Shown: positions 33,276 through 40,725 of the stretch, piece after piece
Numbering within the stretch: the stretch's first letter is position 1
Layout of the letters: every line of letters begins with the position of its first letter
Assembly: GCA_965197565.1 (NCBI GenBank)
Contig: CBDANK010000002.1
Span: 372,001 to 436,000 of the forward strand
DNA: 64,000 nt
Direction of reading: 5' to 3'
From: G963667675 sp965197565
GTDB taxonomy: Bacteria > Chloroflexota > Dehalococcoidia > Lucifugimonadales > UBA3495
Notes under the pieces: generated by a model
The model's input: only the letters and a program-made list of their open reading frames with translations
Database searches by the model: none
What the model was told of the DNA's origin: nothing
Translations under genes and position numbers: made by a program

Positions 33276-33620
33276 TCACAGAGCTGGCAGACAGGTCAAC
33301 CTGGGCCTTCCACCCTGCGCCAGCCCTACCCTACAAGCAAACGCAACCGCCAGCCACTGGTGGTTGGCCAGCGCCCGCCGGGACAGCAGCGTTTGGTCGC
33401 AGACGCGGCAGGTGTTGTCGATGAGTTCCCGCAGTTCCGCTTCAAGCCGGCGGACTTCCATCAGCAGCCCCCGCTCTTCCCCAATTTTTATCAGGCACCC
33501 GGCCGTGCTGCTGGGCCGGCGGCCGAAGCGGACCCGAGCTCCGCCAACCGTCGTGAACCGCCCTCCGCAGTGCAAACATACCCAGCCGTCCGGCGGCATC
33601 CTGTAGGTCTCTCGGGCCAT
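33276..33620 (-). CDS. small putative zinc-finger protein, module copy B
   Basis: A 114-residue protein from ATG 33620 (an ATG six codons upstream is possible). Residues 1-80 match copy A at 4370: RMPPDGWVCLHCGGRFTTVGGARVRFGRRPSSTAGCLIK, then a helix MEVRRLEAELRELIDNTCRVC. The finger has CxxC, while the His seen in copy A is Arg here (RVRFG), and later Cys pairs (CLIK, CRVCDQ) may complete a site. The last 35 residues (ACRVGLAQGGRPRLTC) may lie beyond the original stop. Unknown role, probably DNA- or RNA-binding within the element. Confidence 0.6.
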   Translation of the reverse strand: MARETYRMPPDGWVCLHCGGRFTTVGGARVRFGRRPSSTAGCLIKIGEERGLLMEVRRLEAELRELIDNTCRVCDQTLLSRRALANHQWLAVAFACRVGLAQGGRPRLTCLPAL

Positions 33621-33722
33621 TTGCGTAATAATCCTCACGTCCGAATTTTGCGCAATCGCGTCTGCGGCGGAAATAATTTTATGGGGTAAACCCAGTTTTA
33701 CGTAAATGAAAAAGTCGAAAAC

Positions 33723-33794
33723 TGGTCAAATAGCTGGTTGTCCTTCAGATACGACAAAACCAGAAAATGGGGGGGTAAAACCACTATTTGACCA
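33723..33794. repeat. 11-bp inverted repeat in the module B intergenic region
   Basis: tggtcaaatag (33723-33733) and ctatttgacca (33784-33794) are perfect inverted repeats 50 bp apart, flanking a stretch with a run of seven G. They lie between the zinc-finger gene and the membrane protein gene. The second lies at the 3' end of an alternative frame. Likely regulator site or small-element origin, unproven. Confidence 0.45.
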
Positions 33795-33908
33795 ATACCG
33801 TTTTTGAGTAAATCAAACGGCGGATTTCCCCCTCTGGATCGTATCTGGCGGCCAGGGATTCGATGCCGGCAGCAAGCCTCCGAGTTTCCTGCAAAATAAC
33901 TCGGCGAT

Positions 33909-34148
33909 TCAGCCTTTCCGATTTCGTTTTCTCCTGCTGTCCCGCTTCTTGGGGTCCCTCTGGAGTACCCCCTTCCTCAGCGGTTTGGCCCGCCCCGTCA
34001 GCAGGGATTTCCGTCGCTGCAACCGTTTGTCGTACCGCAGGACCGCCGCCAGGAACAAGCTGGACCCCAGCGGCCAGGCCGCGTAAAACCCGATCCCCGG
34101 AATCAGCATGAAGAACGGAGCCAAGGCCAGGCCCACCGTCCCGCTCAT
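33909..34148 (-). CDS. small membrane protein with basic tail, module copy B
   Basis: Seventy-nine residues from ATG 34148. A hydrophobic hairpin (VGLALAPFFMLIPGIGFYAAWPLGSSLFLAAVLRY) is followed by a strongly basic tail (KRLQRRKSLLTGRAKPLRKG). Copy A at 4005 keeps the C-terminal part. An overlapping frame (to 33784) ends in a helical stretch (ERLNRRVILQETRRLAAGIES) that also looks coding, so a second overlapping gene or a frameshift is possible. The function is unknown. Confidence 0.5.
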   Translation of the reverse strand: MSGTVGLALAPFFMLIPGIGFYAAWPLGSSLFLAAVLRYDKRLQRRKSLLTGRAKPLRKGVLQRDPKKRDSRRKRNRKG

Positions 34149-34430
34149 GCTCCCTACGGCGAGGACCGTAGGCCCGCTTGACCCGTGTCTTAGTGACTCG
34201 TATCTTCATTCCGGCCCTCGCCGGCGTCGTCCAACAGCCGCAGTCCCCGCCCCGGTGAGTTATCTCTGCAGCGGCGGCAAACGCCAACAGCGCCCTATCC
34301 TGCCCACCCGGCTTTGTTCCAATATTCGGGTTTCCGTTCCAACAAGACGAAATCCGCTTGCTGCGGCCCGCAAGGACTCTCCGGACCCTAAGGGCAGAGG
34401 GGACCCTGAATTCTCTTGTGAGGGTAGGTG

Positions 34431-34739
34431 ATGACGGCGGAGGACCTGAAATTCAGGGAATCCGGGTTGGCTGAGTCTGGCCGGCCCCAGGGACTCTGCC
34501 TGGATGACGGTGGCCGCCAGCGGCCGCTCCTTTTGAAGATCGAAGAAGATGTGCCGCCGGGTACCCCGGCGTATGGATATGTCATGGCTATGGCCAAGGG
34601 GTTCCGCATCCGGCAGCGCCGGGACACTGAGCGTATCCTGGCCGCGGCCTACCGGCGGTATAGGCGGGCGCCGTTGGCGGAGTTGGCTTGGGGGTTCCGT
34701 TTGGAAATAGGGTTTGCTCCGCTTCAGTCAGCCCCATGA
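34431..34739 (+). CDS. hypothetical small protein (uncertain)
   Basis: A 102-residue frame from ATG 34431 with gagggt upstream. It reads MTAEDLKFRESGLAESGRPQ and later FRIRQRRDTERILAAAYRRYRRAPLAELAW, which is protein-like. It opposes the rest of module B in orientation. The opposite strand also has an open frame, so coding is not certain. The flanks (34290-34430 and 34740-35189) hold no gene I can support. Confidence 0.3.
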   Translation: MTAEDLKFRESGLAESGRPQGLCLDDGGRQRPLLLKIEEDVPPGTPAYGYVMAMAKGFRIRQRRDTERILAAAYRRYRRAPLAELAWGFRLEIGFAPLQSAP

Positions 34740-35189
34740 AAACCCTAAAAGCAAACGGAACCGCGTGATGTGCTCGCACTAGACCGGCCAGGTCCGGCAG
34801 AGGGTCCCGAAGAGATCCGCGCCCGCCGGTCTGCTCCGGAACCGCAGGCAACACCACCGGCCCTTTACTGGCTCTTACGGGATGCCACCTACGGCGCAGG
34901 GTCTGGCGTTCTACGTCTCCCTCGTGGCCGTCCTGGCCGTCGAGGCCCGGCGCCAGTGCGGTGCGCTAGGCCCACGTCAAAATCCGGTTCGAGGCTCCGC
35001 GCATTGTCCGGCTGCCAGTCCTTGGTTGGGGTAGGCGTCGGAGCTTCGGTATTCGGTTTTCCTGAGTGTCTGAGCCTATTTCATGTACGGAGGTGCCCCA
35101 CTTTGTTTCTTGGCCTTTAGTGTCCCAGACAGACGGATACCGGCTGATGTGAACAGCCAATCCATGACCTCTGTCCCCTTGCCTGCATC

Positions 35190-35387
35190 TTAATCCTGGG
35201 AGTCGCGGCTCTTCTCTTCTTGCCAGGCCACTACGTCGGCTTCACGCCAGCGCACGGCGCGTTGCCCAACGCGAAGGGGCGCAGGGAAATTGCCCCTTTT
35301 GACCATTCGGTGGATGGTACTGCGGCTCAAGTTGATCTGTTCTGTTAGTTGGCGCATGGTCATTAACCGTCCAAGGTTTTCGGTCAT
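35190..35387 (-). CDS. alpA: AlpA-family excisionase/regulator
   Basis: Sixty-five residues with the AlpA/Xis HTH: LMTMRQLTEQINLSRSTIHRMVKRGNFPAPLRVGQRAVRWREADVVAWQEEK. AlpA proteins regulate integrase expression or act as excision factors of tRNA-integrated elements. ATG 35387 has aaaggag upstream and a probable TATAAA -10 about 40 bp further up. Its promoter lies next to a perfect 48-bp palindrome, which is a natural operator candidate. The integrase gene is 277 bp upstream in the same direction. Confidence 0.85.
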   Translation of the reverse strand: MTENLGRLMTMRQLTEQINLSRSTIHRMVKRGNFPAPLRVGQRAVRWREADVVAWQEEKSRDSQD

Positions 35388-35459
35388 ATTCTCTCCTTTC
35401 GGGGCTGTTGCCGTTAACCTGTTTTATATGGTAGTGGCCTGCGGAAAGTTGGCAAGCAG

Positions 35460-35507
35460 AGGGTTACACTTTTTTGTAGCTGGTCAGCTACAAAAAAGTG
35501 TAACCCT
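35460..35507. promoter_or_regulatory. perfect 48-bp palindrome (23-bp arms) between integrase and alpA
   Basis: The left arm agggttacacttttttgtag...ctg (35460-35482) is the exact complement of the right arm (35485-35507), with a two-base spacer. Arms carry A6/T6 tracts. It lies between the integrase terminator and the alpA promoter. A plus-strand TATAAT at 35535-35540 lies close by. Perfect symmetry of this length suggests an operator or a structured site, not coincidence. Confidence 0.65.
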
Positions 35508-35602
35508 GGACTTACCAATGGCAACATGCTAAGATATAATTCCTCTACCATCGCCGTACTGCCCCCTTCTGTGTCTACTTTCTTGGCGTCTGAACCTGAA
35601 CA

Positions 35603-35640
35603 CCTAAAACCCCGGCAGAGTACTCTTGCCGGGGTTTTAG
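35603..35640 (-). terminator. bidirectional terminator after the integrase gene
   Basis: ctaaaaccccggca (35603-35616) and tgccggggttttag (35627-35640) form a perfect 14-bp stem with a 10-nt loop, with A/T runs at the stem base. It lies 24 bp after the integrase stop (35664). Confidence 0.85.
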
Positions 35641-35663
35641 TCGCCTGATGGTGAGAGAGGCGA

Positions 35664-36845
35664 TCAGGGACTAGAGAGGTACTCCCCCCATTGTTCCATC
35701 AACACCCGGCGGCGCTCGAAATAGTCGGTGCGCCGGTAAGCTAGCTCCGAGGCTGAGCCCACGGTGTGGGCTAAGGCGTGTTCCGCTATCTCCCTGGGTA
35801 CGTCGGAACATTCCGCGGCCCAGTCCCGGAAGCTGCTACGCAATCCGTGAGGAACACAGCCAATGTCGTTTTCCCGTAGCAGCTTGCTCAAGGTGCTGTC
35901 GGTCATGGCTTTGCCCCGTGGCGAGGGGAAAATTAGCCTGTCAATATTGCTCCATTCTTGGGCCTTGCACAGCACATCACGTGCCGCGCCAGACAGCGGG
36001 ACCCGATGCTCTAGGCCGTTTTTCATCCGGGCCGCTGGTATGGTCCAGGTGGCCGAATTCAAATCGATTTCGTCCCAGGTTGCAAGTCTCGCCTCGCCGG
36101 ATCGGGCCGCGGTTAGAGCCAGAAACTCGAACAAAAGCTTGGTGGCAGGCCACGCATCGGTGGACTTCACTTTGTCTATCGCCTTGCCGACCTGTGCGAA
36201 GGGCAGCGCTTTGAAATGCTGTGTTCGCTGCCCCTGCTTTGGTAGTCCCTTGGTGATGGCCTCTCCTGCGGGGTTATCGGAACGATAACCCTCGGCTATG
36301 GCCCATTTCATCACTACGCCGATCCGCTCCCTGACCTTGCGTCCGGTTTCGGGTTTCGGCAGCCATATGGGTGTCAAACAGGCCATAACGTCGGCAGTAG
36401 TGACCTCTGAGACCAGCGTAGTCTCCAGCACCGGCAAGGCGTATGTATCCAACGTTGCCCGCCATCGCTTCACCGTCTTGGGGTGTCTCCACCCCTCGGA
36501 ATGGATGGCGATCACTCGGTCTAGTGCCTCGCTGAACGTGGGGATGATGTCAACGGGGATACGTGGGTCGTCGCCCTGGGCAATTAACTCGGCGTTGGCT
36601 ATCACCCTTTCGCGGGCTAGTGCCAAGGTGACGAGCGGATATGCCCCTAGTCCAAGGGTGGTGATTTTGCCGTTTATGCGTACCTGCTGGCCCCAGGTGC
36701 GGCCGATTCGACCGTTTGCCATTTTCCAAACCCGGAGATATAGGCCGTAGCCCCCACGCCCGTCGCCATAGCGCCCGGGCTCCTTGATGGTCTTGACGAA
36801 GGCTGCGGTCAGGATTCTTGGTCGTTGAACGGCTCCACTTGTCAT
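35664..36845 (-). CDS. int: P4-type tyrosine integrase
   Basis: A 393-residue integrase. N-terminal DUF4102 arm-binding domain: RILTAAFVKTIKEPGRYGDGRGGYGLYLRV. SAM-like core-binding domain about 110-200 (TFSEALDRVIAIHSEGWRHPKTVKRWRATL). Catalytic domain: Arg in LTAARSGEARLATW, Lys near RMKNGLEHRVPL, HGLRSSF (His-x-x-Arg), ALAHTVGSASELAYRRTDYFERR (His and the Tyr). All catalytic residues are present. It lies 145 bp from tRNA-Thr(CGT), the likely attachment gene, reading away from it. It should catalyse integration and excision of the module B element. Confidence 0.95.
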   Translation of the reverse strand: MTSGAVQRPRILTAAFVKTIKEPGRYGDGRGGYGLYLRVWKMANGRIGRTWGQQVRINGKITTLGLGAYPLVTLALARERVIANAELIAQGDDPRIPVDIIPTFSEALDRVIAIHSEGWRHPKTVKRWRATLDTYALPVLETTLVSEVTTADVMACLTPIWLPKPETGRKVRERIGVVMKWAIAEGYRSDNPAGEAITKGLPKQGQRTQHFKALPFAQVGKAIDKVKSTDAWPATKLLFEFLALTAARSGEARLATWDEIDLNSATWTIPAARMKNGLEHRVPLSGAARDVLCKAQEWSNIDRLIFPSPRGKAMTDSTLSKLLRENDIGCVPHGLRSSFRDWAAECSDVPREIAEHALAHTVGSASELAYRRTDYFERRRVLMEQWGEYLSSP

Positions 36846-36989
36846 GTACTATTCCCTGTACTACTGTTCCTGAGATATTACAGGGAACTTAGGGAACTTA
36901 ATGAAACGTCAAGATACAGGATTTAGCTATGAATCTTAGCTGGTACTTAAAGAGTCAGCGATCTTTGAGTTTTATTTGGTATTGGCAGA

Positions 36990-37064
36990 TGGAGCCGGTG
37001 AGGGGAGTCGAACCCTTGACCTGCGGTTTACGAAACCGCTGCTCTACCACTGAGCTACACCGGC
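36990..37064 (-). tRNA. tRNA-Thr (anticodon CGT)
   Basis: Cloverleaf on the minus strand: acceptor GCCGGTG pairs with CACCGGC. D-arm is GCTCAGTGGTAGAGC. The anticodon stem GCGGT/ACCGC holds loop TTCGTAA, giving anticodon CGT. The T-arm is AAGGGTTCGACTCCCCT. CCA is encoded at the end (36990-36992). Lies immediately beside the integrase gene and is the presumed attachment site. Confidence 0.95.
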
Positions 37065-37319
37065 TTGGGGGCAGTATGGTTGCGATTTTCCAGTTGCCCG
37101 AGGGTCTGGAGCGAAACTTTGCGTCCACTTGTGGATGAAGCACTCTAGCGAACAGTGCAAAGCTAATGATAGCACGGTAAATCCGTTCATTGCATCCCTG
37201 CCATCGACTCACTGCCCCGCTACTAGTCAGGGTCTCTCGGTTGTCACCCTGAGCCCGGCTGTGGCGGACGAAGGGTCTAAAGTTCTTGCCTTCCGTGCCG
37301 TTTTGTTACTGGAATGTTT

Positions 37320-37466
37320 TAGGGCCTGTTGACACTAATAGAGGACCGGGCAACCACAAGGGTTGCCCCTACGAAATCCCGTAGCACGCCGGTTGTAGAG
37401 GCGCCCTTTGTGGGAGGCTGGACTACCAATCCCTATATAGGAAATTGGTAGTGTCAACAGGCCCTA
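37320..37466. repeat. 147-bp MITE-like element with 18-bp inverted repeats
   Basis: Arms tagggcctgttgacacta (37320-37337) and tagtgtcaacaggcccta (37449-37466) are exact complements. The interior contains the shared string gggcaaccacaagggttgcc (37348-37367), present again at 60348. No coding potential. A non-autonomous transposable element is the simplest reading. Confidence 0.65.
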
Positions 37467-37718
37467 GATTCTTCGTCGCAAGCTCCTCAGAATGACCGGG
37501 TGTGGAGGTCTGTATCCCCTTAACTTCGAGAATCAAAAGACCCTGCTCTACTAGCGACACCGTGAACGCAGGTTTCAGGATTATCGCATTTGGATGAGAC
37601 CAACCCGGTCATTGTTATGAAAATAGGCTATTTTCATCCCCTTACGTGGCCTTCACAAGGCCATCAGCAATCCCGAAACGCAGCGAAGCCCTTCGGCTGC
37701 GCTCAGGATAAACTCCGT
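37467..37718. other. intergenic, with a dispersed repeat (R3) at 37610-37664
   Basis: No gene. A 55-bp repeat, including tgaaaataggctattttcat, lies at 37610-37664. It occurs inverted at 58736-58791 with few differences. The remainder of this stretch is unrecognised. Confidence 0.55.
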
Positions 37719-37866
37719 GAGGAATCTCAAGCCTATGTCAGCAAGCACTGGGTCTGTAGCTGGACCGACGCGGCGACTCTGCCCCAACGCCTTAGATTCC
37801 TCCCTCCGGTCGGAATGACAAGTTGAGCGACCAGTTATGCAAAGGTCTCCTTTCGCCGGAGTGACG
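37719..37866. repeat. inverted repeat, left copy, flanking the hydrolase-MFS pair
   Basis: About 148 bp that recur in reverse orientation at 40388-40536 with roughly nine-tenths identity by eye. It begins gaggaatctcaagcctatgt and ends in REP-like sequence (ctttcgccggagtgacg). The two copies bracket 38092-40272. Part of the dispersed repeat families of this genome. The apparent 156-codon minus-strand ORF over it is not a gene. REP family R1 continues to 37940. Confidence 0.75.
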
Positions 37867-38091
37867 GTTATGCAAAGGTCTCCGAAAGCGGGTATCCACG
37901 ACCCCAACCCTCTGGACTCCGGCTTTCGCCGGAGTGACGGATGAGTTGTTTCTAATGCGATGGCCCTGCGCGGGATTGCACTCAGCTTGACCACCGAAGC
38001 CAAGGGACGGCATACTATCAGAATCCAGCTTGGCAGTGTAGGTTGAGTAAGTGAAGCCCCGAGTCGCATCGCATCCATAGGAGAGACGCCA

Positions 38092-38928
38092 ATGCCTACA
38101 GTCACCGTAAACAACATCAACATCTACTACGAAAGCCACGGCGAAGGATTTCCTCTCGTCTTTGCCTACGGCTTGGGGGGTAGCACCGTCGAGTGGGAAC
38201 CCCAGATTCCAGTGTTCTCCCAACACTATCGTTTCATCGTGTGGGACCCCAGGGGCCACGGCCGTTCCGGCTCTCCTCCCGCAGCCGAGGAGTATACCCA
38301 GGAGATTTTTGCCCAGGACCTGAAGGGGCTGCTGGACCACCTGAACATCCAAGAAGCCTACGTGGGCGGCCTCTCCATGGGGGGCGGGATTGCCACCCGA
38401 TTCACCATGCTCCACCCGCAGCGGGTGGCGGCTCTGCTGATCATCGACTCGGCATCGGCATCGGGCCGGAAAACGCCCCAAGAGACCCGGCGCATGAGGG
38501 AGGACATCATTCGCTTGGCTGAGACCGAAGGAATGCAAGCAGTGGCCGAGTATTCGATGAAGAACAATCCCAATATCAGTCGTACCGCCGCCGCAGGGAA
38601 AGACGAGGAGGACCTCATCCGCCAGATGTACCTGTCCCTCAACCCGGTGGGATACGCCCACAGCACCCGCATGATCCTGAACGCCGTGTTCGACAGTAGC
38701 CTCCTGCGAGGAATCGACAAGTCCACCCTGGTGTTGGCCGGAAATGAAGACCCTGCCCTGCCCGCTTGCCGCTTCATCCACGGACAAATACCTGGCTCGC
38801 AACTGGTGGTCATTCCCAACGCGGGCCATCTTTCCAATTTGGACCAACCGCAAGCCTTCAACCGGGCCGTGTTGGAATTCCTGTCCAAAGTGGATGCCGA
38901 GCGGGAAGCCAAGAAGTCCAAGGTCTAG
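38092..38928 (+). CDS. alpha/beta-hydrolase
   Basis: A 278-residue hydrolase of the alpha/beta fold. Motifs: oxyanion region YGLGGSTVEW, WDPRGHGRSG, the nucleophile elbow GLSMGG (Ser), Asp in LAGNEDPALP and His in IPNAGHLSNLDQP. No signal peptide, so it is cytoplasmic. Related proteins include 3-oxoadipate enol-lactonase-like and esterase-like enzymes; substrate not predictable. ATG 38092 with aggagag upstream. Followed 27 bp later by an MFS transporter, so hydrolysis and transport of one substrate are plausible. Confidence 0.9.
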   Translation: MPTVTVNNINIYYESHGEGFPLVFAYGLGGSTVEWEPQIPVFSQHYRFIVWDPRGHGRSGSPPAAEEYTQEIFAQDLKGLLDHLNIQEAYVGGLSMGGGIATRFTMLHPQRVAALLIIDSASASGRKTPQETRRMREDIIRLAETEGMQAVAEYSMKNNPNISRTAAAGKDEEDLIRQMYLSLNPVGYAHSTRMILNAVFDSSLLRGIDKSTLVLAGNEDPALPACRFIHGQIPGSQLVVIPNAGHLSNLDQPQAFNRAVLEFLSKVDAEREAKKSKV

Positions 38929-38955
38929 TCGTATGCTGTCATGGTGTAGGGCGCA

Positions 38956-40272
38956 TTGACCCAAGCTAGGGGCTTCAAACCACCAGTGTATTACGGCTGG
39001 TATGTCCTAGCCACAACGATGTTTGTTGCTTTTGTCACCACGGGCGCCAGGAGCAGCTTCGGCATCTTCGTCATACCCATGGAAGAGGAGTTCGGTTGGA
39101 GCCGGACCACCATTTCTCTAGCGGCGGCCACGGGTTTCCTGGTCAACGGGATCACTCAGCCCTTCGCCGGACAATTATTCGATCGCTTCGACGGCCGCAA
39201 GGTCATCCTATCCGGCTTGGTGATCACCGGCCTGGCCACCGCGGCCCTCAGCCTCACCTTCAACTTCTTCTTCCTGATGTTTGTGTTCGGGTTTGTGCTG
39301 TCCGCGGCCATAAGCGGAGCTTCGGGCACCAACATTCTAGCTTTGTTGTCCAAGTGGTTCCGGCGCAGGCGGGCCACGGCGATGGGGCTGAACGTTGCCG
39401 GTTCATCGTTGGGCGGCCTGCTGCTGGTCCCCTTCGGCATGTACTTGCTCCAAGCGACGGATTGGCGGCTGACCTGGATCGCCTTGGGACTCATTGTTTT
39501 AGTCCTCTCCGTACCCTTGGCCTTTGTGTTTATTCGCAACGATCCTGCCCAGAAGGGACTACTGCCGGACGGGGACCCGATACCGCCGGAAAACCTACAA
39601 GACCAGCAAGCCCTCGCAGCAGACACAATGGACCAGCAGCGCGGCGCATTCGAAGTAGACCGGTGGCATCGGTCCTTCCGCTCGCCGCCCATGTGGCAAA
39701 TGTCTTTCGCCTTCAGTGTTTGCGGCTTTACCACGGGCATGATATCGGCCCATTTAGTGCCCTACGCCATCGACGAAGGGATTTCACCCTCCATGGCAGC
39801 CACCATCTTCGGGTTCATGATGGGCCTAAACATTGTGGGAGCCATTGGAGCGGGGATATTAGCCGATAGGTTCGGACGAAAGAACGTACTCGCCTCGGTG
39901 TACTTCCTGCGGGGTATCGGTTATATCCTTTTGCTGCTGATACCGGGTAGTACGGGCTTCTGGGCATTTGCGAGCTTGGCAGGGTTCTCTTGGATAGCCA
40001 GTGTACCCTTGACCGCTTCCTTGACCGCAGATGTATACGGACTACGGGCCTTGGCGACCATTTCCGGGGTGTCATACTTGTGCCACCAGGTTGCTGGATT
40101 CGTTAGCATACTGCTGGCCGGGTACCTCTTCGACGTCACGGGGTCCTATCAAATGCCCTTTGCTATAGCCGGCGCTTTGCTGTTCCCAGCGGCGATTTCA
40201 GCTTTTACCATCAAAGAGCGGAAGTATTCCCTACGCTACCAGACCGCGGCGGCTGCTGCCGCTGGCGACTAG
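38956..40272 (+). CDS. MFS transporter (OFA/monocarboxylate-like)
   Basis: A 438-residue protein starting at TTG 38956, with 12 predicted membrane helices, beginning FKPPVYYGWYVLATTMFVAF. The loop motif GQLFDRFDGRKV between helices 2 and 3 and ADRFGRKNVL in the second half are the MFS signatures. YYGWYV and GARSSFGIF are typical of the monocarboxylate/oxalate-formate antiporter branch. Likely exports or imports an organic acid. Probably an operon with the upstream hydrolase. C-terminal Ala-rich tail. Confidence 0.9.
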   Translation: MTQARGFKPPVYYGWYVLATTMFVAFVTTGARSSFGIFVIPMEEEFGWSRTTISLAAATGFLVNGITQPFAGQLFDRFDGRKVILSGLVITGLATAALSLTFNFFFLMFVFGFVLSAAISGASGTNILALLSKWFRRRRATAMGLNVAGSSLGGLLLVPFGMYLLQATDWRLTWIALGLIVLVLSVPLAFVFIRNDPAQKGLLPDGDPIPPENLQDQQALAADTMDQQRGAFEVDRWHRSFRSPPMWQMSFAFSVCGFTTGMISAHLVPYAIDEGISPSMAATIFGFMMGLNIVGAIGAGILADRFGRKNVLASVYFLRGIGYILLLLIPGSTGFWAFASLAGFSWIASVPLTASLTADVYGLRALATISGVSYLCHQVAGFVSILLAGYLFDVTGSYQMPFAIAGALLFPAAISAFTIKERKYSLRYQTAAAAAAGD

Positions 40273-40387
40273 ACCAATCCCGCCGGTTAACATGCCCGCC
40301 ACTGGACACCGTGGCTGATTTTCTGGGTAATCCTTCATGCCGGTTGAGACCGGCACCACGAAGAATGAAAATGGTGACCCTGTTTAT

Positions 40388-40536
40388 CGTCACTCCCGCG
40401 AAGGGAGACCTTTGTGTAACTGGTCTCTCAACTTGTCATTCCGACCGGAGGGAGGAATCTAAGGCGTTGGGCCAGAGTAGTCGCGTCGGTCCAGCTACAG
40501 ACCTAGTGCTTGCTGACATAGGTTTGAGATTCCTCA
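40388..40536. repeat. inverted repeat, right copy, flanking the hydrolase-MFS pair
   Basis: Reverse complement of 37719-37866. The gap region 40273-40725 holds only this and related repeat sequence (a REP-like ggagtcca/tggactcc motif at 40590-40610), no gene. The 128-codon plus-strand frame over it reads repeat sequence. Confidence 0.75.
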
Positions 40537-40725
40537 CTCCACTTCGCTGCGTTCGGAATGACAGGGGTGGGGGTTATGCAAAGATCTCCGAAGGCAGGAG
40601 TCCAGGGGTGTTGGGGCCGTGGATACCCGCCCCGTATCGGAGTACGGGGCGGGCATTTCGCGGGTATGACGAAGGGCATTTTCTGAGGAATGTTTAAGTC
40701 GGAGTAATTCGGCGCAATCGACACC

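Noticed and set aside
34588..34857. 89-codon minus-strand frame opposite the 34431 gene
   Set aside because: Pro/Gly-rich, no ribosome site and no similarity; the plus-strand frame is slightly better supported.
37653..38123. 156-codon minus-strand frame before the hydrolase
   Set aside because: It consists of dispersed repeat sequence shared with 40388-40536, not a gene.
38358..38921. 187-codon minus-strand frame inside the hydrolase gene
   Set aside because: Antisense shadow of a gene with a complete catalytic triad.
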